A DNA stretch of 64,000 nt from Stenogyne calaminthoides (lineage: Eukaryota > Streptophyta > Magnoliopsida > Lamiales > Lamiaceae): the NCBI GenBank assembly GCA_037126765.1, contig JBBCBC010000001.1, positions 32,100,804 through 32,164,803 of the forward strand, given 5' to 3'. The notes below the pieces were generated by a model. That model did no database searches and had not been told where the DNA came from. It worked only from the letters and a program-made list of their open reading frames with translations. Positions within the stretch are counted from its first letter, which is position 1. Every line of letters begins with the position of its first letter. Positions 23,481-35,744 of the stretch are shown here, in pieces. A program made the position numbers and the translations under genes.

Positions 23481-24873
23481 AAGGTTGCGACATGATGATA
23501 CTGAAAATAAACATGCATCTTGTGTCAATGTTCGGATCAACACACAGAAAATCACATAATTCGATCACATGATTCATATTGAAATCTCAAAAAAAATATG
23601 AACATGCATCAGCCAACATCTCAAAACAGTTTTAAATGAGCCTCTTAGGAGGGTCATCATTTAAATCACATTCAAGCAGGTTACAAACAAGAACAGTTAC
23701 AAACCTTTAATTTTAAAAAAATTAATAGTTGGCTCCCACTTGACCAATACAAAATTGATAGGGACTTCAGCGAAGTATATGCATATCAATTTTTTACTTA
23801 AGTAATAACCATGATTAAATACATAATTACTACTTCATTTTGATCGAGCCTCTTGGGAGGGTCATCGTCGCCACTAATAATAATTCACAATCATCCTTTT
23901 GAGAATTTATTCATGTGAAATCTTTCTTATGGCCGTCCATTAGGGGAATTTCTCCAAAAGATTTCACAAATAAATAAATCATGGAGGTCAAAATTAATTC
24001 GATTCAAAACTGAATTAATTGTTTAAAACATACTTAGTAAAGCATAAGAAAATACAACAATAAATCAAGTAAAGCATAAAATAAACATATTGGACACAAA
24101 TTATCCAACTGTCATGGTTTGATTTTTCTTGGCTTGATTTTGAAGAAGAGCCGTCTTGAATTTCTCCCACTCGTTCGTCTCGAAAAAAATTCCATCACGA
24201 ATTGCCACGCCAAGTAGCTCACAGCTGGGATGCACGTCTGCATCAGGCCGGCCCCTTGGTCGAGCGTCTGCCCCCGTGCACCAAGGCGCAGCGCGCGTCG
24301 CCCCTATGGATTCAGCAACCTCGACATGCAACGGGTGGGACGCACGCATGCGCGCGCGCGTTCGCCAGTCGCTCAGCCACCGCCTCATCCTCTTGGCACT
24401 TCAGGCGTGCCCTCGCCTCGCCCCGCCCAGCGCTCGCCCAGCGAGTGCCCGCGCCTATGCGCGTTCAGGGGGCTGATCCCGCCCGACCCCTTGCGTCGTG
24501 CTCGTGTGCTCCTGGCGACGTCCACGTCGCGCGCGTATGGTTCCGGATCCATTTTAATTTCTCGTCTCCGTCTTCGTCTTCGATCAGGTTACAATTTATT
24601 TAACGAGAAAATAAATAAACATAAATCTGGACTAGTCTATTACATTGAATAAATCAAATAGCCTAATCTACTCGTGGATTTTTTCACGAGAAAAAACAAA
24701 TTCGAACGAGTCGAATTAAAACCAAAACATAAGCATGAATTTAAAATAAATTAAATACCATGACAATTGGATACCTGCAAAACAGATCTATCAATTCTAC
24801 TATCCAATTTTCAATAAAATTTTATGGTCAACATAATTTAAATAATAATTTAAATACAGAGCTCAAAACCGAG
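23480..24873 (-). other. E2 untranslated leader
   Basis: It aligns by eye with the E1 and E3 leaders, with the same AT-rich blocks in the same order. A GC-rich module sits at about 24200-24560. No coding sequence is supported. Confidence 0.65.
24200..24560 (-). repeat. GC-rich copy-specific module in E2 leader
   Basis: GC-rich tract between the same conserved flanks as in E1. It shares the first about 50 bp (CCAAGTAGCTC...GGATGCACG...CATC) with E1 and then differs. Confidence 0.65.
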
Positions 24874-24885
24874 GCTCTGATACCA
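24874..24885 (-). promoter_or_regulatory. E2 primer-binding site
   Basis: Minus strand TGGTATCAGAGC next to the LTR end at 24888. Perfect initiator-Met tRNA complement. Confidence 0.9.
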
Positions 24886-24887
24886 AA

Positions 24888-26607
24888 TGTTGGGAAATAA
24901 TGGGTGCCCGGATCTATTCGAGATGAATTTAAATACATATTTAAATTAATCAATTAATTACTAACATGAATTAATCCTAAATAAATTCAACATAATAATT
25001 AAACAAGCAAATAAGCAACATGCGTACACGTAATCCACGTAAATCCTAAGCATATGGAATCTAGGAGTTACGAGATTACATACCTCTTGTAGAGACAACC
25101 GTTGAGACGATGGATCAACCCAAAGAACCTTCCCAAATATGTCCCACGTCCACGAACGTAATCCGGTGGGAGGATTCACACGAACGATTTTAATAAAGGA
25201 GAAAAATAAAAATATTTTGCCACCACCTTTGTGGATTTTTAATATTTCCAACACATGGAATTGCCTTGGGGATGAAAAATTCATCCCATATTTATAGTTT
25301 ATAGAGCAAGGGGGGGGGGACAAAAATTTGACCAAGTTGGGTCTTAAGGAAATTTCCTTGCTTCTTCCCCAAGATACAATCTAGAATATATCCAATATAT
25401 TCTATTTCCCAAAATATATCCCAACAAAATCTTCTCCTCCTTCTTGCCTTGCTAATTTTAAAAAATTTCAATTAAATAGGGAAGGAAAAAATATCTTTGA
25501 CTTTTCTTGAATTTATGGGATAAACTTGTATCTCAAGAATACTTATTCCATAAAATGTTTCCAAGAAAATCAAGAAAATCTTTTCTTTCTCCTCTTAATA
25601 TTTTCGAAAATATTGGAAAATTAAGGCAACAATATTTTCTTCTCCTTTTCATTAATTGGACTTTAATTTGGGCTATTTGAGGGGCCTTTAGGAGAATTAA
25701 GATTGGACCTCCAATGGGCTATGAAACTTTAATATTTAGCCAAAATATTATTCAAGCCCATTAATATTAATTTATTCCACTATAAAATTAATATTGAACT
25801 ATCCATCTTAACCCATATTACGACTACACAATAATATGGCTCCCGGTCATTATTTCAAGTGTTTAAGATTATCTTAGTCCACTAATTAATTAGGCCACTG
25901 AACAGGCTTTATATTAATTAATATCTTTAACCTTGGAGTAAAGATAACTCAACATTATTATCCATACCGGAAATAAATTTCCACTTGCAAGATTTGGTAT
26001 GATAAAGATTCTGAGCCCACCAGGGGGACAAATCAAGCAAGTCGTACTTGCACACGATTCTCCGTATTAAATTTTAGCAATCGTCGTGTAACTAATAACA
26101 TTGCCCAAGATATAAGGTATCGAATCACGTTGATTCTCTTCCCAGCATAAGTCAAAGCAATAGTTATTAATTTCACACGATCCTATTTAAGGAATGGAGA
26201 TTAAGAAACAACGAACCACTCAGGTCTAATTCTTGTATATTCAGTACCGAAGAATTTATCCTCCAGTATGTCCTATTCAGCGCATCATAATGCACTAGTG
26301 TAATCTCTTAGTCAAGACAGGCCAATCTGAGCCTTACACTTCAACCTTTCAAGATGGTTTGTTCATTTCCATCTAGGTTGTTAATTTGTACTTAGTTACG
26401 AGGAACTGTTAATTTGATTTTTCGTGATCTGGTATCACCAAGTTAACTACAATGTAACACGTACTATTTATTGAACATGTATGCAGTATATATATATAAC
26501 ATTCATTCATATTTAATGCAACAGTGATAAATAATTTATTTCAGTAAATAAATAAGAAATTCAATTTGGTTATACAAAAAAACATACTTTTCAGTATAAC
26601 CTTAACA
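24888..26607 (-). repeat. E2 5' LTR (F2 family)
   Basis: It runs from TGTTGGGAAATAATGG to ATAACCTTAACA, 1.72 kb. The TATA equivalent CCCATATTTATAG lies at about 25284-25296. The end CTTAACA departs from the family CCCAACA. Confidence 0.88.
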
Positions 26608-27539
26608 GAACCCACTTGTGCTTTTGTGCAGTCAGGACAATCATAAGTTTTCATTTCCAATCAACATAATTTTCACCAGACAGCTGATGATCTTTAAGTA
26701 TAGCATACAGTGGATTAAAAGGTTGTGACATGCTGAACTGAAATAAATAATAATTGTATAAGCACAAAATATCACATAATGATCACATCATTCATATCAA
26801 AATCTCAAAACAAATTAATATGTATCAGTCGACATCTCAAAATAGTTTAAATAGGTCACGTGGGGTGAACTGTCTATTTAAATGCATTCAAGCAAGTTAC
26901 AAATAGGAACAGTTACAAACCTTTAATACAAAATTAATAGTCGGCTCCCACTTGACCAATATAAAATTGACAGGGACTTCGGGGAAGTATATGCATATAA
27001 ATTTTATACCTAAGTAATAACCATGATGAAATACAGAATTATCACTTCGTTTTGAACGAGCCTCGTGGGGAGGGTCATCGTCGCCACTATTAATAATCCA
27101 CAATCATCCTTTTGAGAATTTATTCATGTGAAATTTATCTTTTGCCCGTTCCGAGGGGAAAATTTCTCCAAAAGAATTCACAAATAAATAAATCATGGAG
27201 GTCAAAATTAACGTAATTTTATTATCCGAAATAAAATTGTCAATCAATAAAAATACTTAGTAATTTTCGAAAGTGAGATTTTCTTTAGACAATTCAAATA
27301 ACATGCAAACACTTTAACAATTAATTATGTATGAAATTAAAACCAAGTAACAAGACAAAAATAAATCAAGTTGGGCACATATATCCAACTGTCATGGTTT
27401 AAATTTCAAGTCTCGATCTTGAGAAATCGTCCTCCTTTTAGCCTTCATCATTCGTCTCGAAAGGCTCCCACTCAACCGCAATAATTCTTTAAAAAAATGT
27501 CATCCGTCTAGGGTTCGAGACGACGTATGGCAACGGGTA

Positions 27540-27900
27540 GCTCATGGCCAGGAACGCGTGTCCGCGTGCGTCCAAGCGCACGCCCGCGCCCGAACCGGCC
27601 ATCCCGCACCCATCGCTCGATAGTCTTCTACAGCGAATGCGTCACCCGAACGAGATCGCATTCGCCCCTTCTTGTGGCGCCCGGTAGCTCGCCCCTGCAT
27701 GCGCCCGTACCCACGCGCACCTAAACGAGCGCTCCTACGCATCTGCCCGACGCCAAGCTCCGCCCGCGCGCGCGCGTTCGCGTGCCCCTCTACACTTCGA
27801 CCACCCATTCCGGCTGCGTGCGGTCGGCTAGGCCCGGCTTTTGCGGCGTACTGCCTTAACTTCAGCGTCGTCGTCGGGCGCCCAGTGCGACCATCTTTAA
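27540..27900 (-). repeat. GC-rich copy-specific module in E3 leader
   Basis: About 360 bp of GC-rich sequence at the same position as the modules in E1 and E2 but mostly different from both. The right flank (ATTTATTTACAAAAAAATAAAT) is conserved. Confidence 0.65.
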
Positions 27901-28170
27901 TTCTCCATCTCCGCCTTCGTTCCCGATCCGGTTGTAATTTATTTACAAAAAAATAAATAAACCTAGATCTAGGTTAGTCTATTACATTGATCAAATCAAA
28001 AAAATCCTAATCTACTCGTGAAAACCAATAATTATTTGCATGTAAAATTCATTAAAATACCATGACAATTGGATACCTGCAAAACAGATCTAGCAATTCT
28101 ACTATCCAATTTAAAAATTTAATGAACAACAATTTAAATTACAGTTTAAAAGATCAGAGCCCGAACCAGG

Positions 28171-28182
28171 GCTCTGATACCA
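28171..28182 (-). promoter_or_regulatory. E3 primer-binding site
   Basis: Minus strand TGGTATCAGAGC two bases from the LTR end at 28185. Confidence 0.9.
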
Positions 28183-28184
28183 GT

Positions 28185-29632
28185 TGTTGGGATACTATAT
28201 GCTAGGATCTATTCGGGATGAACTCATAAAAATTAATTTAAATCACAGATTATTACTAACATGAATTAACCTATGTGAATTCATATAATAATCATTTCAA
28301 CGTCATGCAAATAATAAGCACGTAAAAGTTCCTAGCATGCGGAATATCTAGGAGTTTACGTAAACTTGCCCTTTGGAGTGACAGCTTCTGAGACAGACAA
28401 GATCAGGGATCTGGCTACCAACCGAAAGTCCTTCTCAATTATTCCCAAGTCCTCGTTCAACAACCTTGGTAGGAGGTTCTCCAATGAACAATTATAAACA
28501 AAGGAAAAATAAATATTTTGTTGCACCACCTTTGTGGATTTCTAATTTTCCCAACACATGGAATTCCTTGGGGATGAAAAATTCATCCCCTATTTACAAC
28601 ACTAGGGGGGGACAAAAATTAGGGCTTATTGGATCTTGGGAAATTTCATTGCTTCTTCTTCAAGATACAATTTTGAATATATCCAATATATTCTATTTCC
28701 CAAAATAACTCCCAACAAATTCTCCTCCTCCCTATTATAAGGGAATTTTCGAAAATTTCACATTAATTGGGAGGAAATAAGATCTTTGACTTTTCTTGAA
28801 TTTAAGGGGCAATCTTGTACTCCAAGAATACTTATTCCATAAAATCTTTCCAAGAAAATCAAGAAAATCTTTTCTCTCTCTTCCTTTAATAATTTTCAAA
28901 AATTATGAAAAAATTAGGCAACAATAATTTATTTTATTTTAAACACCTTTTCATTTAATGGACTTTATTTGGGCTACTTGAGGGGCATTTAGGATAATTA
29001 AGATGGACCTCCCAATGGGCCCTGAATTCCAATATTGAGCCACAATATTATTCAGCTCATTAATATTAATTAATTCCACTATATAATTAATATTGCACTA
29101 TCCATCTCAACCCATATTATGGTAATATGGCTCCTGGTTATTATATCCCGTGTTTAAGATTATTTAGTCCCTTAATTAATTAAGCCATTGAAAAGCTTTA
29201 TATTAATAATATCTTTATCCTTGGAGTAAGGACAGCTCAACATTATTATCCATACTGGAAAATTAATTCCACTTGCAAGATTTGGTATGATAAAGGTTCT
29301 GAGCCCACCAAGGGGACAAATCATACAAGACTCTCCAAGCACACGATTCTCTGTGTTAATTTAGAAATCGTCATGTAATTAATATTATTGCCCAAGAAAT
29401 AAGGTATCGAAGTCGCAATGATTCTCTTCCCATCATAAGTCAAAGTAATAATTATTAATCACACACAATCCTTATTAAGTGACAGAGTTTAAGAAACCAA
29501 CAACCACTGAGGTCTAACTCTTCATCCCATAAGTCTGTACGGAAAAGTTTATCCTCTCTGCAGGTCCGCTTCAGCGCAACAGATGCACTAGTGTAATCTC
29601 TTGGTCAAGACAATCCAATCTGAGTGTTACAC
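28185..29632 (-). repeat. E3 5' LTR, first part (interrupted by T)
   Basis: F2 LTR starting TGTTGGGATACTATATG. It stops at ...GTGTTACAC, where the T-family LTR begins, and resumes at 54814 with TACACATCAACC, so TACAC is the duplicated target. The TATA site reads CCCTATTTACAAC, a weakened version of the family box. Confidence 0.88.
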
Positions 29633-29921
29633 TGTTAGTGTTAGTGTCCTAGATACAATCCATTGTATGAACATAGTGCTCAGATAATATTCAGTATTGG
29701 TTTAATATTATTGTTATTTAATATTAAATGTATGGCATTACAGTTATTAGAATATTATGTTTGATTGTTTGCATTTGTTCTTATCTGTGTTCCCATGAGT
29801 TAGTGTTGTCATTGAGGGTGTGAGAACTCAGATGACTTAAGCATGATTCTCAGACAGCCCCGATCAAGGATCATCAAGAATGGGATATTGATGATGCAAT
29901 GGAGATTGGTGTGTAATCTGC
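29633..29921 (+). repeat. T-family LTR, first segment
   Basis: It begins TGTTAGTGTTAGTGTCCTAG directly after TSD TACAC (29628-29632). It is cut by the solo F2 LTR after TCTGC (29917-29921). The strand is arbitrary because no internal sequence of this family is present. Confidence 0.75.
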
Positions 29922-31754
29922 TGTTGGGGAATTAATTGCCCGGATCTATGCGGGATGAATATTTAAATACAAATTTAATTCTATCAATTATTACTAGCAT
30001 GAATTAATCCAATATTAATTCAAATAATAATTCAACAACAAATCATGCATACAAATTCGTCACATAAATCCTACGCATGCGGAATTGCTAGGAGTTTACG
30101 TGAACTAACCTCTCGGAGTGACAACCTTTGAGAAGATGGATATCCCGTTCACACGAACAAATCCAAAAGAGCCTTCTCAAGTATTCCCTCGTCCTTGTTC
30201 AACAATCCGGTGGAAGGATGCTCGTGAATAATTAACAAAAGGAAAAATAAAATTATATTGCACCACCTTTGTGGATTTCTAATTTTTCCAACACATGGAA
30301 TTGCCTTGGGGATGAAACATTCATCCCCTATTTATAGAGAGGGTGTTGGTCAAAATTTTGTGTGTGAATAAGATGGGAAAATCTTTTTCTTGATCTCCAA
30401 GAAATCTTGAATATATCCCATATATTATTTTCTTCATAATTAAAATATTCCACAAAAAATCCCACCTTCTCTTGTTATGGAATTTCCAATATTGGGATCT
30501 TCTTGAATTTATGAGATATTCTTGTATTCCAAGAATACATATCTTCCATAATATCTTTCCAAGAAAATCAAGAAAATCTTTCCTTCCTTATTTTAGTAAT
30601 TATTTTCAAAAAACACCAAATAAATAGCCAAGTGGGAGATTTCTTGAATTTAATGAGATAAACTTTTATTCCAAGAATACTTATCCCAATTCCATAGCAA
30701 AATTCAAAGAAAATCTTTCTCTCTCTTCATTTATTTATTTTAAAAAAATTAGGGAAAAATAGGCAACAATATTTTATTTAATTTTAAATACCATTTTCAG
30801 TTATTGGACTTTATCTTTGGGCTGCTTGAGGGGCCTTTAGGAGAATTAAGATTGGACCTTCTAATGGACCTTGAATTTCCAATATTGAGCCACAATATTA
30901 TTCAAGCCCATAAATATTAATTAATCCCGCTACATAATTAATATTGCACTATCCATCTTACCCATATTACAGTTAATATAACTCCTGGTTATTATTTCTC
31001 GTGTTTAAGATTATCCAGTCCATTAATTAATTTAGGCCACTGAAATAACTTCACATTAATTAATATCTTTTCCTTGGTTCAGGAACGACTCAACATTATT
31101 ATCCATACCGGAAACTAATTCCACTTGCAAGATTTAGAATGATAAAACTTCTGAGCCTCCCAAGGGGACAAATCAAATAAGACGCACTTGCACACCGATT
31201 CTCCGTATTAAATCTTAGCAATCGTCATGTAACTAATAATATTGTCCAAGATACAAGGTATTGAATCACATTGATTCTCTACCCATCGTAAGTAAAAGAA
31301 ATAGTTATTAATTCCACACGATCCTATTTAAGGGATGGGGATTAAGAAATAACTAACCACTGAGGTCTAATTCTTCTATATTCAGTACTGAAGAATTTAT
31401 CCTCCTGTAGGTCCTCTTCAGCGCATCATAATGCATTAGTGCAATCTCTAGGTCAAGACAAGTCAATCTAAGCCTTACACTTCAACCTTTCACGATGGAT
31501 TATTCATTTCCATCTAGGTTGTGAATTCTTTACTTTTAGTTACAAGGACTGTTAATTTAATCTTCTGTGAACTGGTATCACTAAATTAACTACAATGTAA
31601 CACGTACTATTTATTGAACAGTTATGCAGTAAATATATGTAACATTCAATGATATTTAAAGCAACATTGATAAATAATTTATTTCAACAAATAAGACAGA
31701 AATTCAGTCTGGTTATACAAAGTAAAAAACATACTTTCCAGTATAATCCCAACA
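29922..31754 (-). mobile_element. Solo F2 LTR with perfect TSD
   Basis: It runs from TGTTGGGGAATTAATTGCC to CAGTATAATCCCAACA, 1833 bp, flanked by TCTGC on both sides (29917-29921 and 31755-31759). It has no PBS or internal sequence. The TATA region CCCCTATTTATAGAGAG lies at about 30330. It is the cleanest F2 LTR in the window and a good reference for the family. Confidence 0.95.
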
Positions 31755-31759
31755 TCTGC

Positions 31760-32393
31760 ATCATACTCTTCGAGAGTGTAGTAAGATCTCACTTACTACG
31801 AGATACTAGGTATCTAATGATGGATGCACAAATACTTTAGAGGGTATTGGTATACCCATCCGAGAAACTGTTTGATGTAGTTCCACTATATCTGTCTACG
31901 GGTGTCTCGGTTAGTGAGAGCGATGCGATACTCCTTTGACTTGAAGTCAATACGCACGACATGTGTGGAGTGATTAACTTTGACCATGACCGAAGGTTGC
32001 ACCCTTCCATGGGTAGATATGGCTTGGATTGGGTTCATCACGAAATGCATGTGCGTGGTAGTTGAGCCAAGAAAAGGATTCATTCCTCAAAGTGGATTTA
32101 GAAAGAATACTCATCTTCTTGTCATAATTGGATCAAAGTCATTGGCCAATACAAGTCAACTTGGACTTTGTGGCCAAGTGTGACATAAGTGATCAATTAG
32201 TGATTAGAGATAAAAAAAAAGTGATCAATTAGTGATATGAGATAATATGATTAATTTATTTGAATAAACACTTCATCCTGTTCAAGACTAATCGAGTATT
32301 CGTGAATGAAAGGAGGAAATCGTAATAGCCCACATTTTAATTTTAGGTAGTTGCACGTTTCTCGCAACGTACCTCATATATTGAGAATGTCTG
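31760..32393 (+). repeat. T-family LTR, second segment
   Basis: Continues the T LTR after the solo F2 insertion. It contains a short direct repeat GTGATCAATTAGTGAT at about 32190-32240. It ends ...ATTGAGAATGTCTG before the S LTR start. A 23-bp stretch here (32368-32390) recurs at 54076-54098. No convincing gene is seen. Confidence 0.7.
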
Positions 32394-33130
32394 TGTTGAT
32401 ATTGCCACCGATGTTACAACATTAGTATTCGTCCTTTCTTCTTAACCACTAGCATTTCTATGTTCAATGTTGTCTTTAATGTTGTTGACTGTAGGTTGAC
32501 GATCTAGGTTGTTCTGCAAGATTCCAGAAGGTTCCACAAGCTTCAAGAATCGAGTAGAAGGGACTAGATCATGCAACTGTTTTCAAAAGATTGGAGAAGA
32601 CCCACAACCTGGGGCAGTTACAAAGATCATGGGATAGTAGATGGAAAAATTTCTAGATCCTTCAAGGAGGCTCTAGTAAAGCTACACGAAGTCTATAAAT
32701 AGAAGACCTTGATGTTCATATCAAGTGCCGAACATTGCCATAAATTGTGTACTGTTTAGTCGAAGCAACAACTAAGCATCAACTGTAGAGTGCGTGAGTG
32801 CATCAACAGGTCACCTTTGGTAGTGTAGAGATACACCTAGCCTTTAGATCATATGATTGATCTTGTTTCAAGAGGATTCGATTTGTGAACCTCTTTGTAT
32901 TCATTATTTTGATAAATAGTGATTTCGGCCATAAGCCATCACAATCTATATTGATATAGATTGTGCAAAATCTTCTGTCTTTTAATTGTTACTTTGAGTG
33001 TTACAACATTCAGTGTAACATTACTCTGATTTTACTAAACACAACCCCGTGTCGCACACTTTCAGTTTGCACCAAAGCCAAAACTTGATTTTACTAAGTA
33101 AGATCCTGTGTCAAGTGTGTTGTTTTTGTT
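32394..33130 (+). repeat. S element 5' LTR and leader
   Basis: It begins TGTTGATATTGCCACCG, with GTCTG before it and gag after it. A TGTTACAACA motif occurs close to the start and again near 33000. I cannot fix the LTR 3' end and no clear PBS is visible. A TATA-like TATAAATAG lies at about 32694, followed by a leader. Confidence 0.6.
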
Positions 33131-34648
33131 ATGGCGATGGAATATCCACTTACTCCACAAAGTTTGAGACCACTAATCCTTGATGGTACAAACTATGCTT
33201 ATTGGAAACCAAAGATGAGGATGTACATCAAGTCAATTGATGAACATGCCTGGAGAAGTATACTTTAAGGATGGACACCTCCTAAGAATGTTGCAGATGA
33301 AGAAGGAGAAGTTAGAGTCAAACGCGAACTGGATTGGACTAATAATGAAAGTACAACTGCTAGCTACAATTCTAAAGTCTTGAATGCAATATTCATATCA
33401 GTTGATATGACTATGTTCAAAATCATATCAACATGTGTTTATGCAAAAGAAGCTTGGGATAGATTGCAAGAGCACAATGAAGGTTCGGATAGTGTTCGAA
33501 GGTCCAGACTTCGAATGCTTGGGACAAAGTTCGAGAACTTGAAGTTGAAGGGGGATGAAACAATTTCTTCTTACAATGAACGGATCACTGAAATTGCAAA
33601 TGAAGCTCAATCTCTTGGAGATCCCATCTCCAATGTGAGATTGGTTCATAAGATTTTATGTACTGTACCTAAGCGCTTCGATGCAAAAAATTGTGTAATT
33701 GAAGAGGCAAGGGATACAAATACACTAAGTCAAAATGAACTGATCAGCATCCTACGTGCGTATGAGATGAGTACAACTGAGAAGGATGACAAAGCTGATG
33801 CAAAGAACGTGGTGGTGTTCAAAGGTGAAACATCTTCAAATGCTAAGCAAGTGCCTATTGTGACTGAAGCTGATTCAAAGGATGATGTTGTTGACGTATG
33901 TTCCAACCCTGAGGAGTACATTGTTTTTATGACAAGGCAATTCAAAGCTCTTATGAAAAAGAGGAATAGCAAGTTGAAAGGCAACACTCAACCAAAGATT
34001 CAGATTAACAACTCTCCACAAATCCTTGAAAAGAAAGGTAATGCATTCCAACCAAGGCAAATTGGTAATGGAATCAAAGGCAGGTATGACAAAGTTGACC
34101 CTGAGTATAGAAAGTCTGTTCAATGTAATGCATATCATGGGTATGGTCATTATGCGAATGAATGTGCTAATACCTTGCTTAAACTGAAATTGAACTTCAA
34201 TGCTACTTTAAGTGATGAATCTGATGAAGAGCATGAAGAACAAAATGAAGAACGTGCATTCTATGCTAGAATAGACTATGATGATTCCTTAGATGATGAT
34301 CTGGACTATTATGATTCTGATGTTGAAACAAATGTTACCACATCTGGAGTAACATTTGATGAAGATTGTTCTGATAAAACTGTTAACTGTTTTAATGGTT
34401 TAATTTATGATAAAGGAACATCTGCTGTGAATAGTGAATCATGGGGATTAGGTTGTAAAGATTTGTTTGATAAATGGGAATCTCAAAATCAGACTCTAAA
34501 GTCTATGACTAATGAAAATGATGACTTGAGAGACTCACTAACCAAACTTGAAGCTGTCTTAACAATAAAGGATTTGGAATTTTCTAAACTAAAGGAAAAA
34601 TTGAAAAGTTCAACTTTGTGTTTTAAGAAATATGCCAAACGAACATAA
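33131..34648 (+). pseudogene. gag: S element gag (Sirevirus-like), one early stop
   Basis: The ATG at 33131 opens MAMEYPLTPQSLRPLILDG, which reads into NYAYWKPKMRMYI, the classical copia gag N-terminus. A TAA at 33266-33268 interrupts. The same frame then runs 460 codons to 34648. It includes the gag core (YAKEAWDRLQ, LRMLGTKFENLKLKGDE, ERITEIANEAQSLG), a knuckle reading CNAYHGYGHYANEC in which the second Cys is Tyr, then an Asp/Glu-rich tract and a C-terminal coil. The long acidic post-knuckle region is usual in Sireviruses. Gag forms the particle and packages RNA. One nonsense change and the lost Cys make this copy defective. Confidence 0.9.
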
Positions 34649-35739
34649 ATGGTTAAATATGCTTTGATGGTGGGTAAATCTAACACTACTGGTCTTGGTT
34701 TTGAAACTACTTCTAAAAGCCTTAAACATGTGAAATTTGTTAAAGCTGGAGAGAAGACAAATGTTGAAATTCAGTGGAAACAAAAATTCACATTAAAAAT
34801 TTGTCATATTCACATTGTCATATTCATCCATACTGTGATACATTGAAAGAGGACATGAGGATGTTACAAACTGAAGTTTCTGAGTCACAATGTGGTAAAA
34901 CTTAATGTGTCAGTAAACAAGATGTGACTTATAATGTTGTGTATACATCTCTGAAAGCATGTGTGCCTGGTTTATGGTACTTTGATAGTGGTTGGTCTAG
35001 GCACATGACTGGTCAAGTGAATTTCATGTCTGATTATGAAAAATTTGATGGAGGAAATGTTACTTATGGTGGTGGTACAAAAGGAAAAAATGTTGGGAAA
35101 GGTACTCTCAATGTTGAAGGATTTCCTAAGCCGTCTGATGTCTTACATGTTGAAGGTTTGCTTGCTAATTTGATTAGTATAAGTCAACTATGTGATGACA
35201 ATTTGCATGTCAAGTTTGATAAGAATTCTTGTTATGTTCTGAATAATGAAAATGTCTTATGACTGGTAATAGGTCAATTGATAATTGTTATCTTATTGGA
35301 ACTAACATTGTTTGCAATCTTGCCAAAAATGCTAAAGAAGTTTTATGGCATCAAAAACTTGGACATGTTAATTACAGGAATATCCAGAAACTTGTGAAGA
35401 TAGGTGTTGTAAGAGGCTTGCCAAAGCTGAATATAGGAGAAACAATAATTTGTGGTTCTTACCAGAACGGTAAACATGTCCGAGTGTCATACAAAATGTT
35501 GTCACATTGTTCGACAACAAGGTGTTTTGAGCTACTACATATGGATCTTATTGGTCCTATGGAAACAGAAAGTCTTGGAGGTAAAAGGTATTCATTGGTT
35601 GCAGTAGACGATTTCTCTAGATATGCCTGGATTGAGTTTTTGAAAGAAAAATCTGAAACTTTTGTTGCTTTTAAGGTTTTGTATAAAAGGTTTAAAATTG
35701 TATACAACTAGAAAGTGAGTAAGATTAGATCAGATCATG
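34649..35739 (+). pseudogene. pol: S element pol, first part: protease and integrase N-terminus
   Basis: After gag a decayed linker leads to the protease block (34924-35262) with WYFDSGWSRHMTG, the copia aspartic protease signature. The next frame (35259-35711) has the pre-integrase zinc domain: LWHQKLGHVNYRNIQKL, then CGSYQNGK where the second Cys is Ser. The integrase core motifs LLHMDLIGPM and AVDDFSRYAW follow. Coding continues through KIRSDHG to the insertion point of element C at 35744, and the reading resumes at 50046. A TAG at 35709 precedes the junction. Confidence 0.9.
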
Positions 35740-35744
35740 GTAGA
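35740..35744. other. TSD of element C, left copy
   Basis: GTAGA, matching 50046-50050. Both lie directly against TG/CA LTR ends. Confidence 0.95.

Larger units (their letters stand above)
22234..26607 (-). mobile_element. E2: F2-family copia, 5' part only
   Basis: On the minus strand the order is 5' LTR (26607-24888), PBS, leader and gag to the protease region, which is cut by E1 at 22234. The rest of pol and the 3' LTR are not present on the far side of E1. E2 itself lies in the gag-start region of E3: the sequence to its right (AACCCACTTGTGCTTTTGTGCAG) matches the E1 leader-gag junction at about 17040. Confidence 0.8.
26608..28184 (-). other. E3 leader (F2 family), cut in the gag start
   Basis: This is the third copy of the F2 leader, with the GTGGGGTGAACTG, GGCTCCCACTTGACCAA and GGGAGGGTCATCG blocks. 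No gag beyond its very start remains. A GC-rich module lies at 27540-27900. No supported coding sequence. Confidence 0.7.

Noticed and set aside
24156..24652. Overlapping Arg/Pro/Ala-rich frames in three phases
   Set aside because: Long frames in several phases and strands at once indicate GC bias, not coding.
27527..27956. Arg/Pro-rich frames on both strands
   Set aside because: Same GC-rich leader module as in E1 and E2. No conserved product.
31886..32183. Opposed 65-67 codon frames in the T LTR
   Set aside because: They have no motif, sit wholly inside an LTR and overlap on both strands.
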